The notes beneath the pieces were generated by a model that had not been told where the DNA came from, did no database searches, and saw nothing but the letters and a program-made list of their open reading frames with translations. 64,000 bases of DNA from contig NZ_LGIQ01000005.1 of NCBI RefSeq assembly GCF_001187725.1, positions 135,024 to 199,023 on the forward strand, in the 5' to 3' direction. Made by a program: the position numbers and the translations under genes. The first letter of the stretch is position 1; each line of letters begins with the position of its first letter. Shown piece after piece: positions 25,080-33,500 of this stretch. The DNA is from Brevibacillus reuszeri (lineage in GTDB: Bacteria > Bacillota > Bacilli > Brevibacillales > Brevibacillaceae).

Positions 25080-26567
25080 TTGGAAGCGAAAAGAAACAGC
25101 TGGATCATGGAAGCAGATATCACCAGTTTGCAGGCAGCTATGGAGGCAGGTACGCTTAGCTCAGAGCACATCATCGAAGCGTATTTAGAACGAATCAAGC
25201 AATTTGATGGCTTGCTTCGCTCTATTATCGAAATCAATCCGGAGGCACCAGCCATTGCCAAGGCATTGGATGCAGAGCGAGCACTGAAAGGAAGCCGCGG
25301 CCCATTGCATGGGATTCCGATTTTATTAAAGGATAATATCGAAACCGGCGATCAGATGCATACAAGTGCTGGCTCTGTGGCGCTTGCAGAGTGGAATGCT
25401 CCCGAGGATTCTGCTGTTGCCAAGCAGTTACGCTCAGCAGGAGCCGTTTTACTGGGAAAAGCGAATATGACAGAATGGGCCAATTATATGTCTACACAAA
25501 TGTGGGCAGGCTACAGCTCCCGAGGAGGGCTTACCTTGAATCCATACGGGCCGGGCGAGCTTTTTGTCGGGGGCTCTAGCTCAGGCTCGGGAGTGGCTGT
25601 CGCTGCCAATCTTGTCACAGCAGCAATCGGTACTGAAACATCTGGCTCCATCATTAGTCCTGCCAGTCAAAATGGGATTGTTGGACTAAAGCCAACAGTA
25701 GGTCTTGTTAGCCAGTCTGGAATCATCCCGCTTACCCGCAGCCAAGATACTGCCGGACCGATGGCTAGAACTGTACAGGATGTAGCGATTGTATTGGGAG
25801 CATTGAATGAGATTGGCACGGATTATACGGAGTTTTTAGACGAATCCTTTTTGCAGCAAGCAAGAATCGGTATTCCACGTTATTATATGAAGCATTTGGA
25901 TGAGGACAGATTGCGGATCGTGGAAGAAGCGATCGATGTGCTTAAAGAAAAAGGAGCGACAATTGTTGATCCTGTCACACTTCCCTGTGAGGATGTAGAG
26001 TGGGATTGGAATGTGCTGCGCTATGAATTCAAGTGCTACGTAAATGAATATTTGGCAACACTTCCAGAAACCGTACCTGTTCGCTCCCTGCAAGACGTCA
26101 TTATCTATAATGAAAAGCATGCAGAAATCGCCCTAAAGTATGGACAGGACATACTGATTTGGTGCGAGCAAACAAGTGGTACGTTAACGGAAGCAGACTA
26201 TGTGGAGAGTCTGCAACAAAACAAAGAGATGGCTGGCAAGCAAGGAATTGATCATGCTTTGTACGAGCATCGTTTGGACGCCCTACTATTTTTGGGGAAT
26301 GAGAGTGGACCAGATCTTGCGGCGCGAGTGGGATATCCAGTGATTACCGTGCCGGGCGGGTATGCAGAAAACGGAGTAATCGCTCCTGGCGGATACATAA
26401 CAAAGGGACCGCAGGGAATAACATTCGTAGGTGCGGCAAACAGTGAACCGACTTTGTTCAAAATAGCATTTGGCTATGAACAGGCAACCAAGCATAGAAT
26501 ATCGCCAGTATTGATGAAGCGATTGGATCATTTGAATACTAGTCAGGTAAAAAATGGATATAAATAA
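25080..26567 (+). CDS. amidase signature family enzyme
   Basis: A 495-residue amidase of the GatA-like amidase signature family, hydrolysing an amide to acid and ammonia. The Ser-Ser-Lys triad can be read as Lys84 (ILLKDN), a cis-Ser in GGSSSGSG (164-171) and nucleophile Ser190 in TETSGSI. The usual GG of the last motif is SG. The start is TTG 25080, 15 bases after the upstream stop, behind a G-rich ribosome site. No gatB or gatC is near, so a tRNA role is unlikely. It ends the cluster and probably releases ammonia from the imported compound. Confidence 0.92.
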   Translation: MEAKRNSWIMEADITSLQAAMEAGTLSSEHIIEAYLERIKQFDGLLRSIIEINPEAPAIAKALDAERALKGSRGPLHGIPILLKDNIETGDQMHTSAGSVALAEWNAPEDSAVAKQLRSAGAVLLGKANMTEWANYMSTQMWAGYSSRGGLTLNPYGPGELFVGGSSSGSGVAVAANLVTAAIGTETSGSIISPASQNGIVGLKPTVGLVSQSGIIPLTRSQDTAGPMARTVQDVAIVLGALNEIGTDYTEFLDESFLQQARIGIPRYYMKHLDEDRLRIVEEAIDVLKEKGATIVDPVTLPCEDVEWDWNVLRYEFKCYVNEYLATLPETVPVRSLQDVIIYNEKHAEIALKYGQDILIWCEQTSGTLTEADYVESLQQNKEMAGKQGIDHALYEHRLDALLFLGNESGPDLAARVGYPVITVPGGYAENGVIAPGGYITKGPQGITFVGAANSEPTLFKIAFGYEQATKHRISPVLMKRLDHLNTSQVKNGYK

Positions 26568-26586
26568 ATAATTATTCGTTGATAAT

Positions 26587-26615
26587 AATCTGTCTTTCCA
26601 GGCAGATTTTTTCTT
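26587..26615 (+). terminator. terminator of the amidase cluster
   Basis: AATCTGTC (26587-26594) pairs with GGCAGATT (26601-26608), followed by a T-rich tail. Confidence 0.8.
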
Positions 26616-26732
26616 TTTATCACACGCTATTTGTAAAGGAATTGAATATATTGCTGAAATTAATGATGCATTATGAAAATGAAAGGTCTATTATTTACAA
26701 TACAAGTTCATTTATAGAAAGGATCTATCATC

Positions 26733-27434
26733 ATGGCAGATTTTTTTCTTAGTTTATTGCAAATTATTATTGTGAATTTGGTCTTGAGTGGAGATAACGC
26801 GGTTGTGATTGCCCTTGCCTGTCGCAATCTCAACCCAGAGCTGCAAAAGAAGGCTGTTTTTTGGGGAAGCTTTGGCGCCATTGGACTTAGAGTGATTCTT
26901 ACCGTTGTCGCCATTTGGTTGTTAAAAATTCCGTTTGTGCAAGTAGTGGGAGGGCTTTTGCTCATCTGGATTGCAATCAAGCTGCTGAAGGGTGAAGAGG
27001 AAGAAAGTCATATTGGCGGTGGCAGCAGTATGATGGAGGCTTTGAAGACGATTATTTTTGCCGACCTGATTATGAGTCTGGACAATGTAATTGCCGTAGC
27101 AGGAGCAGCCAATGGTAATCTGCTGTTGGTTATTATTGGACTCGCAATCAGCATTCCGTTGATTATTTGGGGGAGTCAGCTGCTAATGAAGCTGATGAAT
27201 CGCTTTCCCATTATTGTTCTGTTGGGGGCAGCATTGCTCGGGTATACAGCAGGAGAAATGATTGTGGGAGACAAGGTTGTAGGAGCATTCCTGGAGGGAA
27301 TCCTGCCAGCATTACATATTATTTTGCCGGTAGCATTGGCATTGATTGTCATCGCCGTTGGTAATTACCTCAAGCGTAAGGCAGAGAAAGCAAGGGAAAA
27401 TAAAATCGGACAGGACGAGCCTGAAATCCTGTAA
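26733..27434 (+). CDS. TerC family membrane protein (YjbE-like)
   Basis: A 233-residue integral membrane protein of the TerC superfamily with seven hydrophobic helices. The two inverted-repeat hallmarks are present: LSGDNAVVIALA in the first half and MSLDNVIAVAGAANG in the second, whose Asp-Asn pairs are the proposed metal-binding sites. Bacillus relatives (YjbE, YkoY, MeeF/MeeY) export manganese, often to load secreted enzymes. I see no yybP-ykoY manganese riboswitch in the 117 bases before it. AGAAAGGATC is the ribosome site. A terminator follows. Confidence 0.92.
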   Translation: MADFFLSLLQIIIVNLVLSGDNAVVIALACRNLNPELQKKAVFWGSFGAIGLRVILTVVAIWLLKIPFVQVVGGLLLIWIAIKLLKGEEEESHIGGGSSMMEALKTIIFADLIMSLDNVIAVAGAANGNLLLVIIGLAISIPLIIWGSQLLMKLMNRFPIIVLLGAALLGYTAGEMIVGDKVVGAFLEGILPALHIILPVALALIVIAVGNYLKRKAEKARENKIGQDEPEIL

Positions 27435-27452
27435 GCAGAAATACCAAACACC

Positions 27453-27514
27453 AAAGACCACTGTTGTTGGACATGCCCTACATGTGTATGTCTAATGGCA
27501 GGTGGTCTTTTTTT
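27453..27514 (+). terminator. terminator of the TerC gene
   Basis: AAAGACCAC (27453-27461) pairs with GTGGTCTTT (27502-27510), with an inner GACAT/ATGTC stem, then seven T in all. Confidence 0.85.
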
Positions 27515-27830
27515 ACACGTAAACGAATTTCCTTTTCCCTGCCTTCTCCTATGACTGGATCATGCTGGTATCCGCCTATTTCCGGGATTCTCTTCACAGA
27601 AGAATGGCGTAGGATGTGACGAAAAGAAATTGTTTAACAAAGTATTTTTGACGTTTTCACATTTGAGACACAAAGGGAAATTGTAACAAGTGCTATTTCA
27701 ATAGGTTTACGTAAAAAGTTTTGACAATTTTTTAATAAAAATTTGAACAAAACGTGACCAACAAATGAATTTTGTGTTACAATATAGCTATCAGATGAAA
27801 TGAAATCTTAAGTGACGGGGGTCATGATAT
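27515..27830. other. AT-rich intergenic region with promoter of the next small gene
   Basis: No gene is seen. An extended -10 box, TG-T-TACAAT with TACAAT at 27778-27783, has a weak -35 (GTGACC, 27754-27759, 18-base spacer) and lies 47 bases before the ATG at 27831. ACAAA-TGAAT-TTTGT (27761-27775) is an inverted repeat within the promoter. A perfect TTGACA at 27721 has no matching -10. Confidence 0.45.
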
Positions 27831-28043
27831 ATGAATAACGAGAAAAAAGCAGCAGATATGCTCAAATGGATGGCTTGGACGACAACCATCATCGGCGCTT
27901 TGTTAATGGCATTCAGTGTAAGCGATTTCAGATCGGAAAATTTCACATTGATGGTTTCGATCGGTTTCCTGATCGCAGGTATGAACATTTTCCTCTTGAG
28001 CACAGTGTTCCGCCTGATGAACATTCGCAAACAACAAGTGTAA
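27831..28043 (+). CDS. small two-helix membrane protein, 70 residues
   Basis: A short protein with a charged N-terminus, two hydrophobic helices (about 12-28 and 39-58) and a basic end (RLMNIRKQQV), the plan of a helical-hairpin membrane protein. It has its own promoter and a perfect terminator (28069-28105), so it is almost certainly a gene. I do not recognise the family. It stands just upstream of the quinol oxidase operon, but the terminator separates them. Confidence 0.7.
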   Translation: MNNEKKAADMLKWMAWTTTIIGALLMAFSVSDFRSENFTLMVSIGFLIAGMNIFLLSTVFRLMNIRKQQV

Positions 28044-28068
28044 CTGCGATGAATACAAAACCATAAGC

Positions 28069-28105
28069 AAACCTCTCATGCTAGAAATACATGGGAGGTT
28101 TTTTT
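28069..28105 (+). terminator. terminator of the small membrane protein gene
   Basis: AAACCTCTCATG (28069-28080) pairs with CATGGGAGGTTT (28090-28101), one G-T pair, then T to 28105. Confidence 0.85.
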
Positions 28106-28519
28106 GTTGTGAATGAGTGGGTATGAAGGACGCAAAGAGAAGATGTAAGCGTTCCAATTACTATAGAAGAAACTAGGGAGCCTTAGGGTGACAGCCTTTT
28201 AGAGGGATTTGTCTCTAAGGGCTTTTTTTATATATAGTGAAAGCGTTTTATTAATTTTGCGGAATTGGGCATATCGGCCAATTATGGTTACGGATGTGTA
28301 TTAGAGGAGATTCGTAACAATATTATGATCAACTCGTGACTGCCATGTGAACACTTTGTCACAGAAATACTACGAAATAATGAACGTGCAAAAAAACAAG
28401 TACAAAAGAGGCTTCTCTCTGATAGTATGTAAATGCGATTAGGAGATGTGTTCACCTATATTGAAAAAAACGAAAAGAGTTACATGTTTTCTGCTTGTGA
28501 AAGAGGAGGGATTAGGAGA
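28106..28519 (+). promoter_or_regulatory. long upstream region of qoxABCD with cre-like sites and a second hairpin
   Basis: No gene. Two cre-like sequences for the carbon regulator CcpA are visible: TGTAAGCGTTCCAA (28144-28157) and the better TGAAAGCGTTTTAT (28238-28251). Between them AGCCTTAG (28179-28186) and CTAAGGGCT frame a hairpin followed by seven T (to 28229), a terminator or attenuator without an upstream gene. TGTGA-N8-TCACA (28346-28363) is an inverted repeat close to Fnr/Crp sites but with a spacer two bases too long. I could not place the promoter with confidence. Confidence 0.45.
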
Positions 28520-29503
28520 ATGAGTGGAGGAAAAATGCTGAGGCAAATCCAGTTTTGGATCTTGGCAGCGCTAGCAACCGTCCTGCTTTCGGGATGTGGT
28601 AGTGAATATCTTGTCTTGAATCCTAAAGGACCGGTAGCCGAGACGCAGTACAATCTCATCATTATTTCTACGATTTTGTGCGCGGTCATCATCATTCCGG
28701 TTCTTGCGCTTACCGCTTTTATTGTATATCGCTATAGGGATACGCCAGGCAATAAAGCACCGTACAAGCCGGAATGGGCACATAACACGGCGCTTGAGGT
28801 AATCTGGTGGGGAATCCCAGTGGTTATTATTGCGATCCTGGGTTACTTTACCGTTCGAGATGTTTATGTCTTAAAAGAATCTCCTAATAAAGAAGTTGCA
28901 CCAATGACTATTCAAGTTACGGCATTGGATTGGAAATGGATGTTTACTTATCCGGATCAAAACATCGCGACAGTTAACTACCTAGAGATTCCTGCTGGAG
29001 TTCCGATTCACTTCCAAGTGTCTGCAGAAGCTCCGATGAACTCTTTCTGGGTACCAGAGCTGGGTGGTCAAATTTACGCGATGGCGGGAATGGCTACTGA
29101 GCTGTACTTACAAGCAGATAAACCAGGTGAGTTCCAAGGCTTTAGCTCTAACTTCTCTGGAAAAGACTTTGCTCATATGCAGTTCAAGGTGGTTGCCAAA
29201 CCACAAGATGAGTTCAATAAGTGGGTGGATGAAGTAAAAGGTACGACTCCAGCCATGTCTAAAGAAGATTACAATGAATTGAAAAAGCCTGGATTGACTG
29301 AGAAGAAGCTGTACTCCGCTTTCCCAGAAGGCTTGTTTGAAGAAATTCTTGCTCGATACAGCCATGGTCATGATATGCACCATGTTATGCAAAAACAACC
29401 TGCCGAGGCAGATGATAAGTCAACAGAAACATCTAGTGAAACACATCAAATGTCTGATATGAGCAGTATGCCGGGTATGGATCACTCCGGTATGAAGCAT
29501 TAG
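28520..29503 (+). CDS. qoxA: quinol oxidase aa3 subunit II
   Basis: Subunit II of a heme-copper menaquinol oxidase, 327 residues. It is a lipoprotein: after a hydrophobic signal, the lipobox LSGC gives Cys25. Two membrane helices follow (about 45-70 and 87-108), then a cupredoxin domain. In place of the CuA motif of cytochrome c oxidases it reads GFSSNFSGKDFAHM without the Cys pair, which identifies a quinol oxidase. The frame opens at 28433, but AGGAGGG at 28504-28510 selects ATG 28520. The last 45 residues are rich in His, Met and Asp, an unusual metal-binding-like tail. Confidence 0.92.
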   Translation: MSGGKMLRQIQFWILAALATVLLSGCGSEYLVLNPKGPVAETQYNLIIISTILCAVIIIPVLALTAFIVYRYRDTPGNKAPYKPEWAHNTALEVIWWGIPVVIIAILGYFTVRDVYVLKESPNKEVAPMTIQVTALDWKWMFTYPDQNIATVNYLEIPAGVPIHFQVSAEAPMNSFWVPELGGQIYAMAGMATELYLQADKPGEFQGFSSNFSGKDFAHMQFKVVAKPQDEFNKWVDEVKGTTPAMSKEDYNELKKPGLTEKKLYSAFPEGLFEEILARYSHGHDMHHVMQKQPAEADDKSTETSSETHQMSDMSSMPGMDHSGMKH

Positions 29504-29523
29504 AGAGGGAGGAGGAATACCAA

Positions 29524-31494
29524 GTGTGGGAGAACATTAAGGAATTTGCATCCACGTTCTTTGTAACTGGTGACCCGCTAATTTACGGTGCGGACGTTTC
29601 GATTGCCCTTACCATGATCGCAATCGTGTTTGTACTAACGAAGTATAAAAAATGGGGTTGGCTGTGGCGCGAATGGCTGACTACGGTTGACCATAAACGT
29701 ATCGGTATCATGTACTTGATCGCATCACTCTTGATGCTGTTCCGCGGTGGGGTCGACGCCCTGCTGATGCGTTTACAGCTGGCATTCCCGAATATGGAGT
29801 TTTTACATTCGGAGCACTACAATGCCATCTTTACAACTCACGGTACGATCATGATTTTGTTCATGGCGATGCCGATGATGTTTGGTTTGTTCAACATGGT
29901 AGTTCCGCTTCAATTAGGTGCGCGTGACGTAGCGTATCCTTTCCTGAACGCACTTAGCTTCTGGCTGTTCATGCTTGGTGCGATGCTGTTCAACCTTTCG
30001 TTCGTAATTGGTGGATCTCCAGAAGCTGGTTGGTTGTCTTATCCACCGTTGTCACAAAATGATTTCAGTCCAGGACCAGGACAAAACTTCTGGATCTGGG
30101 GTATTCAGATTTCTGGTATCGGTAGTTTGGCTACGGGGATTAACTTCATCGTAACCATCCTGAAAATGCGTGCTCCTGGCATGAAATTGTCTCAAATGCC
30201 ATTGTTCAGCTGGTCTGTATTGTCTTCCAGCATCATGATCATCTTTGCTTTCCCGATCTTGACTGTAACAATCGCACTGTTGTTCCTTGACCGTTTTGCA
30301 GGCGCCCACTTCTTTACAATGGACGGCGGCGGAAATCCGATGATGTATTTGAACCTCATCTGGATGTGGGGTCACCCTGAGGTATATATCGTTGTTGTAC
30401 CAGCATTTGGTATCTTCTCTGAGGTTGTAGCAACCTTCTCGCGTAAAAAGATTTTCGGTTACAAATCCATGGTTTGGGCATTGATGGCGATTGCCGTTGC
30501 GTCCTTCTTTACATGGGCTCACCACTTCTTCACCATGGGTACTAGTGCAAGTGTTATTGCATTCTTTGCGATATCGACGATGGTCATTGCGATTCCGACC
30601 GGGGTTAAGGTATTTAACTGGTTGTTTACGATGTTCCGTGGTCGGATATCCTTTAAACAACCAATGCTGTGGACTATCGCTTTTATCCCTTGCTTCCTCG
30701 TAGGTGGAGCGACAGGGGTTATGCTTGCGGTAGCACCGGCAGACTATCAGTATCACAATAGTTACTTCCTGATTGCCCACTTCCACCAAGTGTTGATCGG
30801 TGGTGTAGTGTTCGGTTACCTGGCAGGTATTTACTACTGGTGGCCAAAACTGTTCGGCTTCAAGCTCGATGAGAAATTGGGCAAATGGGGCTTCTGGTTC
30901 TGGAATATCGGTTTCTATGTATGCTTCATGCCACAATACGCACTCGGCTTCATGGGTATGACTCGCCGTTACTATACGTACGGCTGGGATCGCGGTTGGG
31001 CAGATATGAACCTGGTTTCTACTGTCGGTGCTTTCATGATGGGGATCGGTTTCATCTTCCAAGTATGGCAAATTGCTTACAGCATCAAGCATGGGGAGCG
31101 CGACAAAACAGGTGACCCATGGAATGGACGTACACTGGAATGGTCGATTCCATCGCCAGCTCCGTTTTATAACTTCGCTGTCGTACCAACTGTGAAAGAC
31201 TCTGACGATTGGTGGGCAACGAAACAAGCGAAAGCAAATGGTACGTATAAAGAAGAACCTGTGCATCTGGAGCCAATCCACATGCCGAAAAACTCGGGCA
31301 TACCGTTTATCATGTCGCTGTTCTGGTTCATGGTCGGATTTGGCTTCACGTTCGGATGGGTTTGGATTGCAGTAATTGGATTCATTGGAGTGTTTGCGTG
31401 CATGTGGGTACGTTCCTTCCAATATGATACGGATTATTATGTACCGGTGGATGAAGTGCGACGCACCGAGGCTTCACTGGGGAGGGTATTGTAA
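29524..31494 (+). CDS. qoxB: quinol oxidase aa3 subunit I
   Basis: Catalytic subunit of the heme-copper oxidase, 656 residues with about 14-15 membrane helices. Seen motifs: HGTIMILFMAMP with a low-spin heme ligand His, WGHPEVYIVVVPAFG with the CuB His and cross-linked Tyr, the HHFF pair of CuB ligands, and HFHQVLIGG with the binuclear-centre and heme ligands. The start is GTG 29524 behind GGGAGGAGG. The stop overlaps the qoxC start by one base (TAATG). It reduces O2 to water and pumps protons across the cytoplasmic membrane. Confidence 0.96.
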   Translation: MWENIKEFASTFFVTGDPLIYGADVSIALTMIAIVFVLTKYKKWGWLWREWLTTVDHKRIGIMYLIASLLMLFRGGVDALLMRLQLAFPNMEFLHSEHYNAIFTTHGTIMILFMAMPMMFGLFNMVVPLQLGARDVAYPFLNALSFWLFMLGAMLFNLSFVIGGSPEAGWLSYPPLSQNDFSPGPGQNFWIWGIQISGIGSLATGINFIVTILKMRAPGMKLSQMPLFSWSVLSSSIMIIFAFPILTVTIALLFLDRFAGAHFFTMDGGGNPMMYLNLIWMWGHPEVYIVVVPAFGIFSEVVATFSRKKIFGYKSMVWALMAIAVASFFTWAHHFFTMGTSASVIAFFAISTMVIAIPTGVKVFNWLFTMFRGRISFKQPMLWTIAFIPCFLVGGATGVMLAVAPADYQYHNSYFLIAHFHQVLIGGVVFGYLAGIYYWWPKLFGFKLDEKLGKWGFWFWNIGFYVCFMPQYALGFMGMTRRYYTYGWDRGWADMNLVSTVGAFMMGIGFIFQVWQIAYSIKHGERDKTGDPWNGRTLEWSIPSPAPFYNFAVVPTVKDSDDWWATKQAKANGTYKEEPVHLEPIHMPKNSGIPFIMSLFWFMVGFGFTFGWVWIAVIGFIGVFACMWVRSFQYDTDYYVPVDEVRRTEASLGRVL

Positions 31495-32114
31495 TGCAAC
31501 AGATGGCTAAGCATCACGACCATGGTCACGGACATGACCATGACCATGGTCATGAAGAGCATGAACAACTAAAGGTTCTAGGGTTCTGGATCTTTGTTGT
31601 TACGGACTGCATTCTGTTCGGTTCGCTGTTTGCCACCTATGCGGTAATGATGCATAGCTTTGCTGGTGGGCCGACTGCTAAAGAATTGTTTGAGCTTCCT
31701 GGGATTATCGCTTCCACCTTTATCTTGCTGACAAGTAGCTTTACCAGTGGTTTGGCTGTCCTGGCAATGAACAAAGGCAAAGTAAAAGAAATGATCGCGT
31801 GGCTGGCTGTAACAGCTGTCCTCGGTCTGTCCTTCGTAGTGCTGGAGATTAACGAGTTTACGCATTTGATGCATGAAGGAGCAACTATGGCCACTAGTGG
31901 TTTCTGGTCCGCTTTCTTCACGCTGGTTGGTACGCACGGATTGCACGTATCCGTTGGTTTGTTCTGGATGGTAGCACTGATGATTCAGCTGAAACGCCGC
32001 GGAATCACACCAGTTACTCGCCGCAAAGTAACCAACCTGAGCTTGTACTGGCACTTCCTTGACGTAGTGTGGATCTTCCTCTTCACAGTCGTCTATCTGA
32101 TGGGGGTGATGTAA
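31494..32114 (+). CDS. qoxC: quinol oxidase aa3 subunit III
   Basis: A 206-residue membrane protein with five helices and the family's WHFLDVVWIFLF end. The N-terminus (residues 4-22) is extremely His-rich (HHDHGHGHDHDHGHEEHE), which is not typical of QoxC and resembles metal-buffering tails. ATG 31494 overlaps the qoxB stop; ATG 31503 is a possible alternative. Subunit III stabilises the core and proton uptake. Confidence 0.93.
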   Translation: MQQMAKHHDHGHGHDHDHGHEEHEQLKVLGFWIFVVTDCILFGSLFATYAVMMHSFAGGPTAKELFELPGIIASTFILLTSSFTSGLAVLAMNKGKVKEMIAWLAVTAVLGLSFVVLEINEFTHLMHEGATMATSGFWSAFFTLVGTHGLHVSVGLFWMVALMIQLKRRGITPVTRRKVTNLSLYWHFLDVVWIFLFTVVYLMGVM

Positions 32115-32115
32115 G

Positions 32116-32433
32116 ATGACGCAACATGAAAATCATGGAGATCATCACAATCATGGTTCGTTGAAGTCGTACGTAATTGGTTTCATCCTGTCGATTGTGC
32201 TCACCATTATTCCATTGGTGCTAGTCATGAATCAGATGATGAGTAAAACAGCTACGCTGATTACCATCATGGTGATGGCCATCTTGCAATTCGTGATTCA
32301 GCTGTTCTTCTTCATGCATATCCGCGAGGGAGAAAAGCCGCGTTACAACGTACAGACCTTGATCCTGGGGCTTGTGATTGTTTTGACAATCGTGCTTGGT
32401 TCCATTTGGATCATGACCTTTAACAAATACTAA
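32116..32433 (+). CDS. qoxD: quinol oxidase aa3 subunit IV
   Basis: A 105-residue protein with three membrane helices of the CyoD/QoxD family, including the FFFMHIREGEKPR loop between helices 2 and 3. Its N-terminus is again His-rich (HENHGDHHNHG). It starts one base after the qoxC stop and the operon ends in a strong terminator. The subunit assists assembly of the oxidase. Confidence 0.93.
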   Translation: MTQHENHGDHHNHGSLKSYVIGFILSIVLTIIPLVLVMNQMMSKTATLITIMVMAILQFVIQLFFFMHIREGEKPRYNVQTLILGLVIVLTIVLGSIWIMTFNKY

Positions 32434-32442
32434 AATAAGTTC

Positions 32443-32476
32443 AAAACCTCTCGGGGCAATCCCGAGAGGTTTTTTG
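32443..32476 (+). terminator. terminator of qoxABCD
   Basis: Thirteen perfect pairs, AAAACCTCTCGGG (32443-32455) with CCCGAGAGGTTTT (32461-32473), loop GCAAT, T tail. Confidence 0.95.
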
Positions 32477-32553
32477 CTGTTCGTTGCTTGATAGCGCTCG
32501 GATAGCATGGTAAGATGTACAAAATTTCCAGAGGGAAAACGGGGAGTGGGAGT

Positions 32554-33078
32554 ATGGAGGAGCAGCTGCAATTGGTGAAGCCTACGAGCGAATACTACGA
32601 AGAATATCTTTCTTATTATGAGGAATGGAAACATAGCAAAGAGCAGATTGTTCCATGGGTAGTGGACAAAGATCCATACGACTTTGCAGCGTACTTGCAT
32701 TTTTTGGAGAGCGAGAAAGATGAGAGCCTACTACCACACGACTTTGTGCCGCATTCTACGTACTGGCTCAGAAGAGGGGACGGGAGAATTGTGGGTGCAG
32801 TCAATATTCGTCATCGGTTAAATGAGCGCTTGCTACGGGTAGGAGGCCACATCGGTTACGGGATCAGACCATCGGAGAGACAAAAAGGCTATGCCACAGC
32901 TATTCTGGCTCAGTCATTGGAAAAAACAAGAGAGCTGGGGCTGGAAAAGGTTTTGGTCGTCTGTGACAGCTGGAACACGGCGTCGGAAAAAACGATTTTG
33001 AAAAACGGTGGTGTGCTGGAATCTGATTATACAGAGGAAGATGGCAACGTGGTAAGAAGATATTGGATCGAGCTGTAA
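32554..33078 (+). CDS. GNAT family acetyltransferase
   Basis: A 174-residue N-acetyltransferase. The acetyl-CoA binding motif is visible as GYGIRPSERQKGYATAIL (about 97-114), with an R-Q-K-G-Y-A variant of the usual R-G-x-G-x-A. The late VVCDSWNTASEKTILKNGG block is typical of the GNAT subgroup near YesJ/RimJ-like proteins. The frame opens at 32515, but GGGGAGTGGGAG selects ATG 32554. The substrate is unknown. It has no evident link with qox, from which a terminator separates it. Confidence 0.88.
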   Translation: MEEQLQLVKPTSEYYEEYLSYYEEWKHSKEQIVPWVVDKDPYDFAAYLHFLESEKDESLLPHDFVPHSTYWLRRGDGRIVGAVNIRHRLNERLLRVGGHIGYGIRPSERQKGYATAILAQSLEKTRELGLEKVLVVCDSWNTASEKTILKNGGVLESDYTEEDGNVVRRYWIEL

Positions 33079-33086
33079 GCAAACAA

Positions 33087-33122
33087 AAAGAGGGAGGCTT
33101 CTCACCGAGGTTTCTCTCTTTA
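33087..33122 (+). terminator. weak terminator after the acetyltransferase
   Basis: AAAGAG (33087-33092) pairs with CTCTTT (33116-33121) with partial inner pairing and a TTTATT tail. Confidence 0.35.
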
Positions 33123-33500
33123 TTCGTTTTGATAATAGGCGGTAAATAATTATATAAATATTCTTTATATTCAGAATTATACTCTTGCCTATTTATTACG
33201 CTGGAAATAAAATATCTAGTAAATATGAGCATTTTCCAAAACTGCGTTACATACGGCAACATCTTATCACCCACAAAGCTCTGATTTCCTTGCCCCTTTC
33301 AACTACGATCGGCTACCACCCGGCACAATTCCTGTTTGCTACCGTTTGGACAAGACTTCCCTTGTATATAACCCAGCAGCTGTTGGCTTATATAGATAAC
33401 TACCACCCTAGTTAAGGAGGGACTCGTTTTTTTCTTTTCATCCAGTTCTTTTCGAAGTAAGTGGCAAAACCAATTTTTTAATCGACTAGGGGGTAAAGAG
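33123..33500. other. intergenic region before the ABC importer operon
   Basis: No convincing gene. A possible promoter is TTGGAC (33346-33351) and TATAAC (33367-33372), with a short 15-base spacer. CCAGCAGCTGTTGG (33373-33386), a near-perfect palindrome, lies directly after it, and AACTA-CCACCC-TAGTT (33398-33413) follows. A T run at 33427-33433 is not preceded by a good stem. Confidence 0.35.

Noticed and set aside
25080..26567. Amidase as GatA of the Glu-tRNA(Gln) amidotransferase
   Set aside because: No gatB or gatC is adjacent, the nucleophile motif is TETSGSI instead of TDTGGSI, and the cluster context is catabolic.
26616..26732. yybP-ykoY manganese riboswitch before the TerC gene
   Set aside because: The gap is only about 117 bases, AT-rich, and shows none of the conserved loops or a terminator/anti-terminator pair.
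28346..28363. Rex or Crp/Fnr operator TGTGA-N8-TCACA upstream of qoxA
   Set aside because: Rex sites have six and Crp/Fnr sites six bases between these half-sites. Eight does not fit, so I list it only as an inverted repeat.
28520..29503. Reading the subunit II gene as ctaC (cytochrome c oxidase)
   Set aside because: The CuA cysteines are absent, the motif reads SNFSGKDFAHM, and there is no C-terminal cytochrome c domain. Gene order and lengths fit qoxABCD.
30052..31422. Long antisense open frame (456 codons) opposite qoxB
   Set aside because: It lies exactly against a highly conserved oxidase gene, its translation is low-quality (rich in His, Arg, Cys and Glu without domain pattern) and it has no ribosome site. 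It is a shadow of qoxB codon use.
32900..33274. Minus-strand frame of 124 codons overlapping the acetyltransferase 3' end and intergenic region
   Set aside because: Half of it is antisense to the acetyltransferase. The rest is AT-rich and without motif. Start context is weak.
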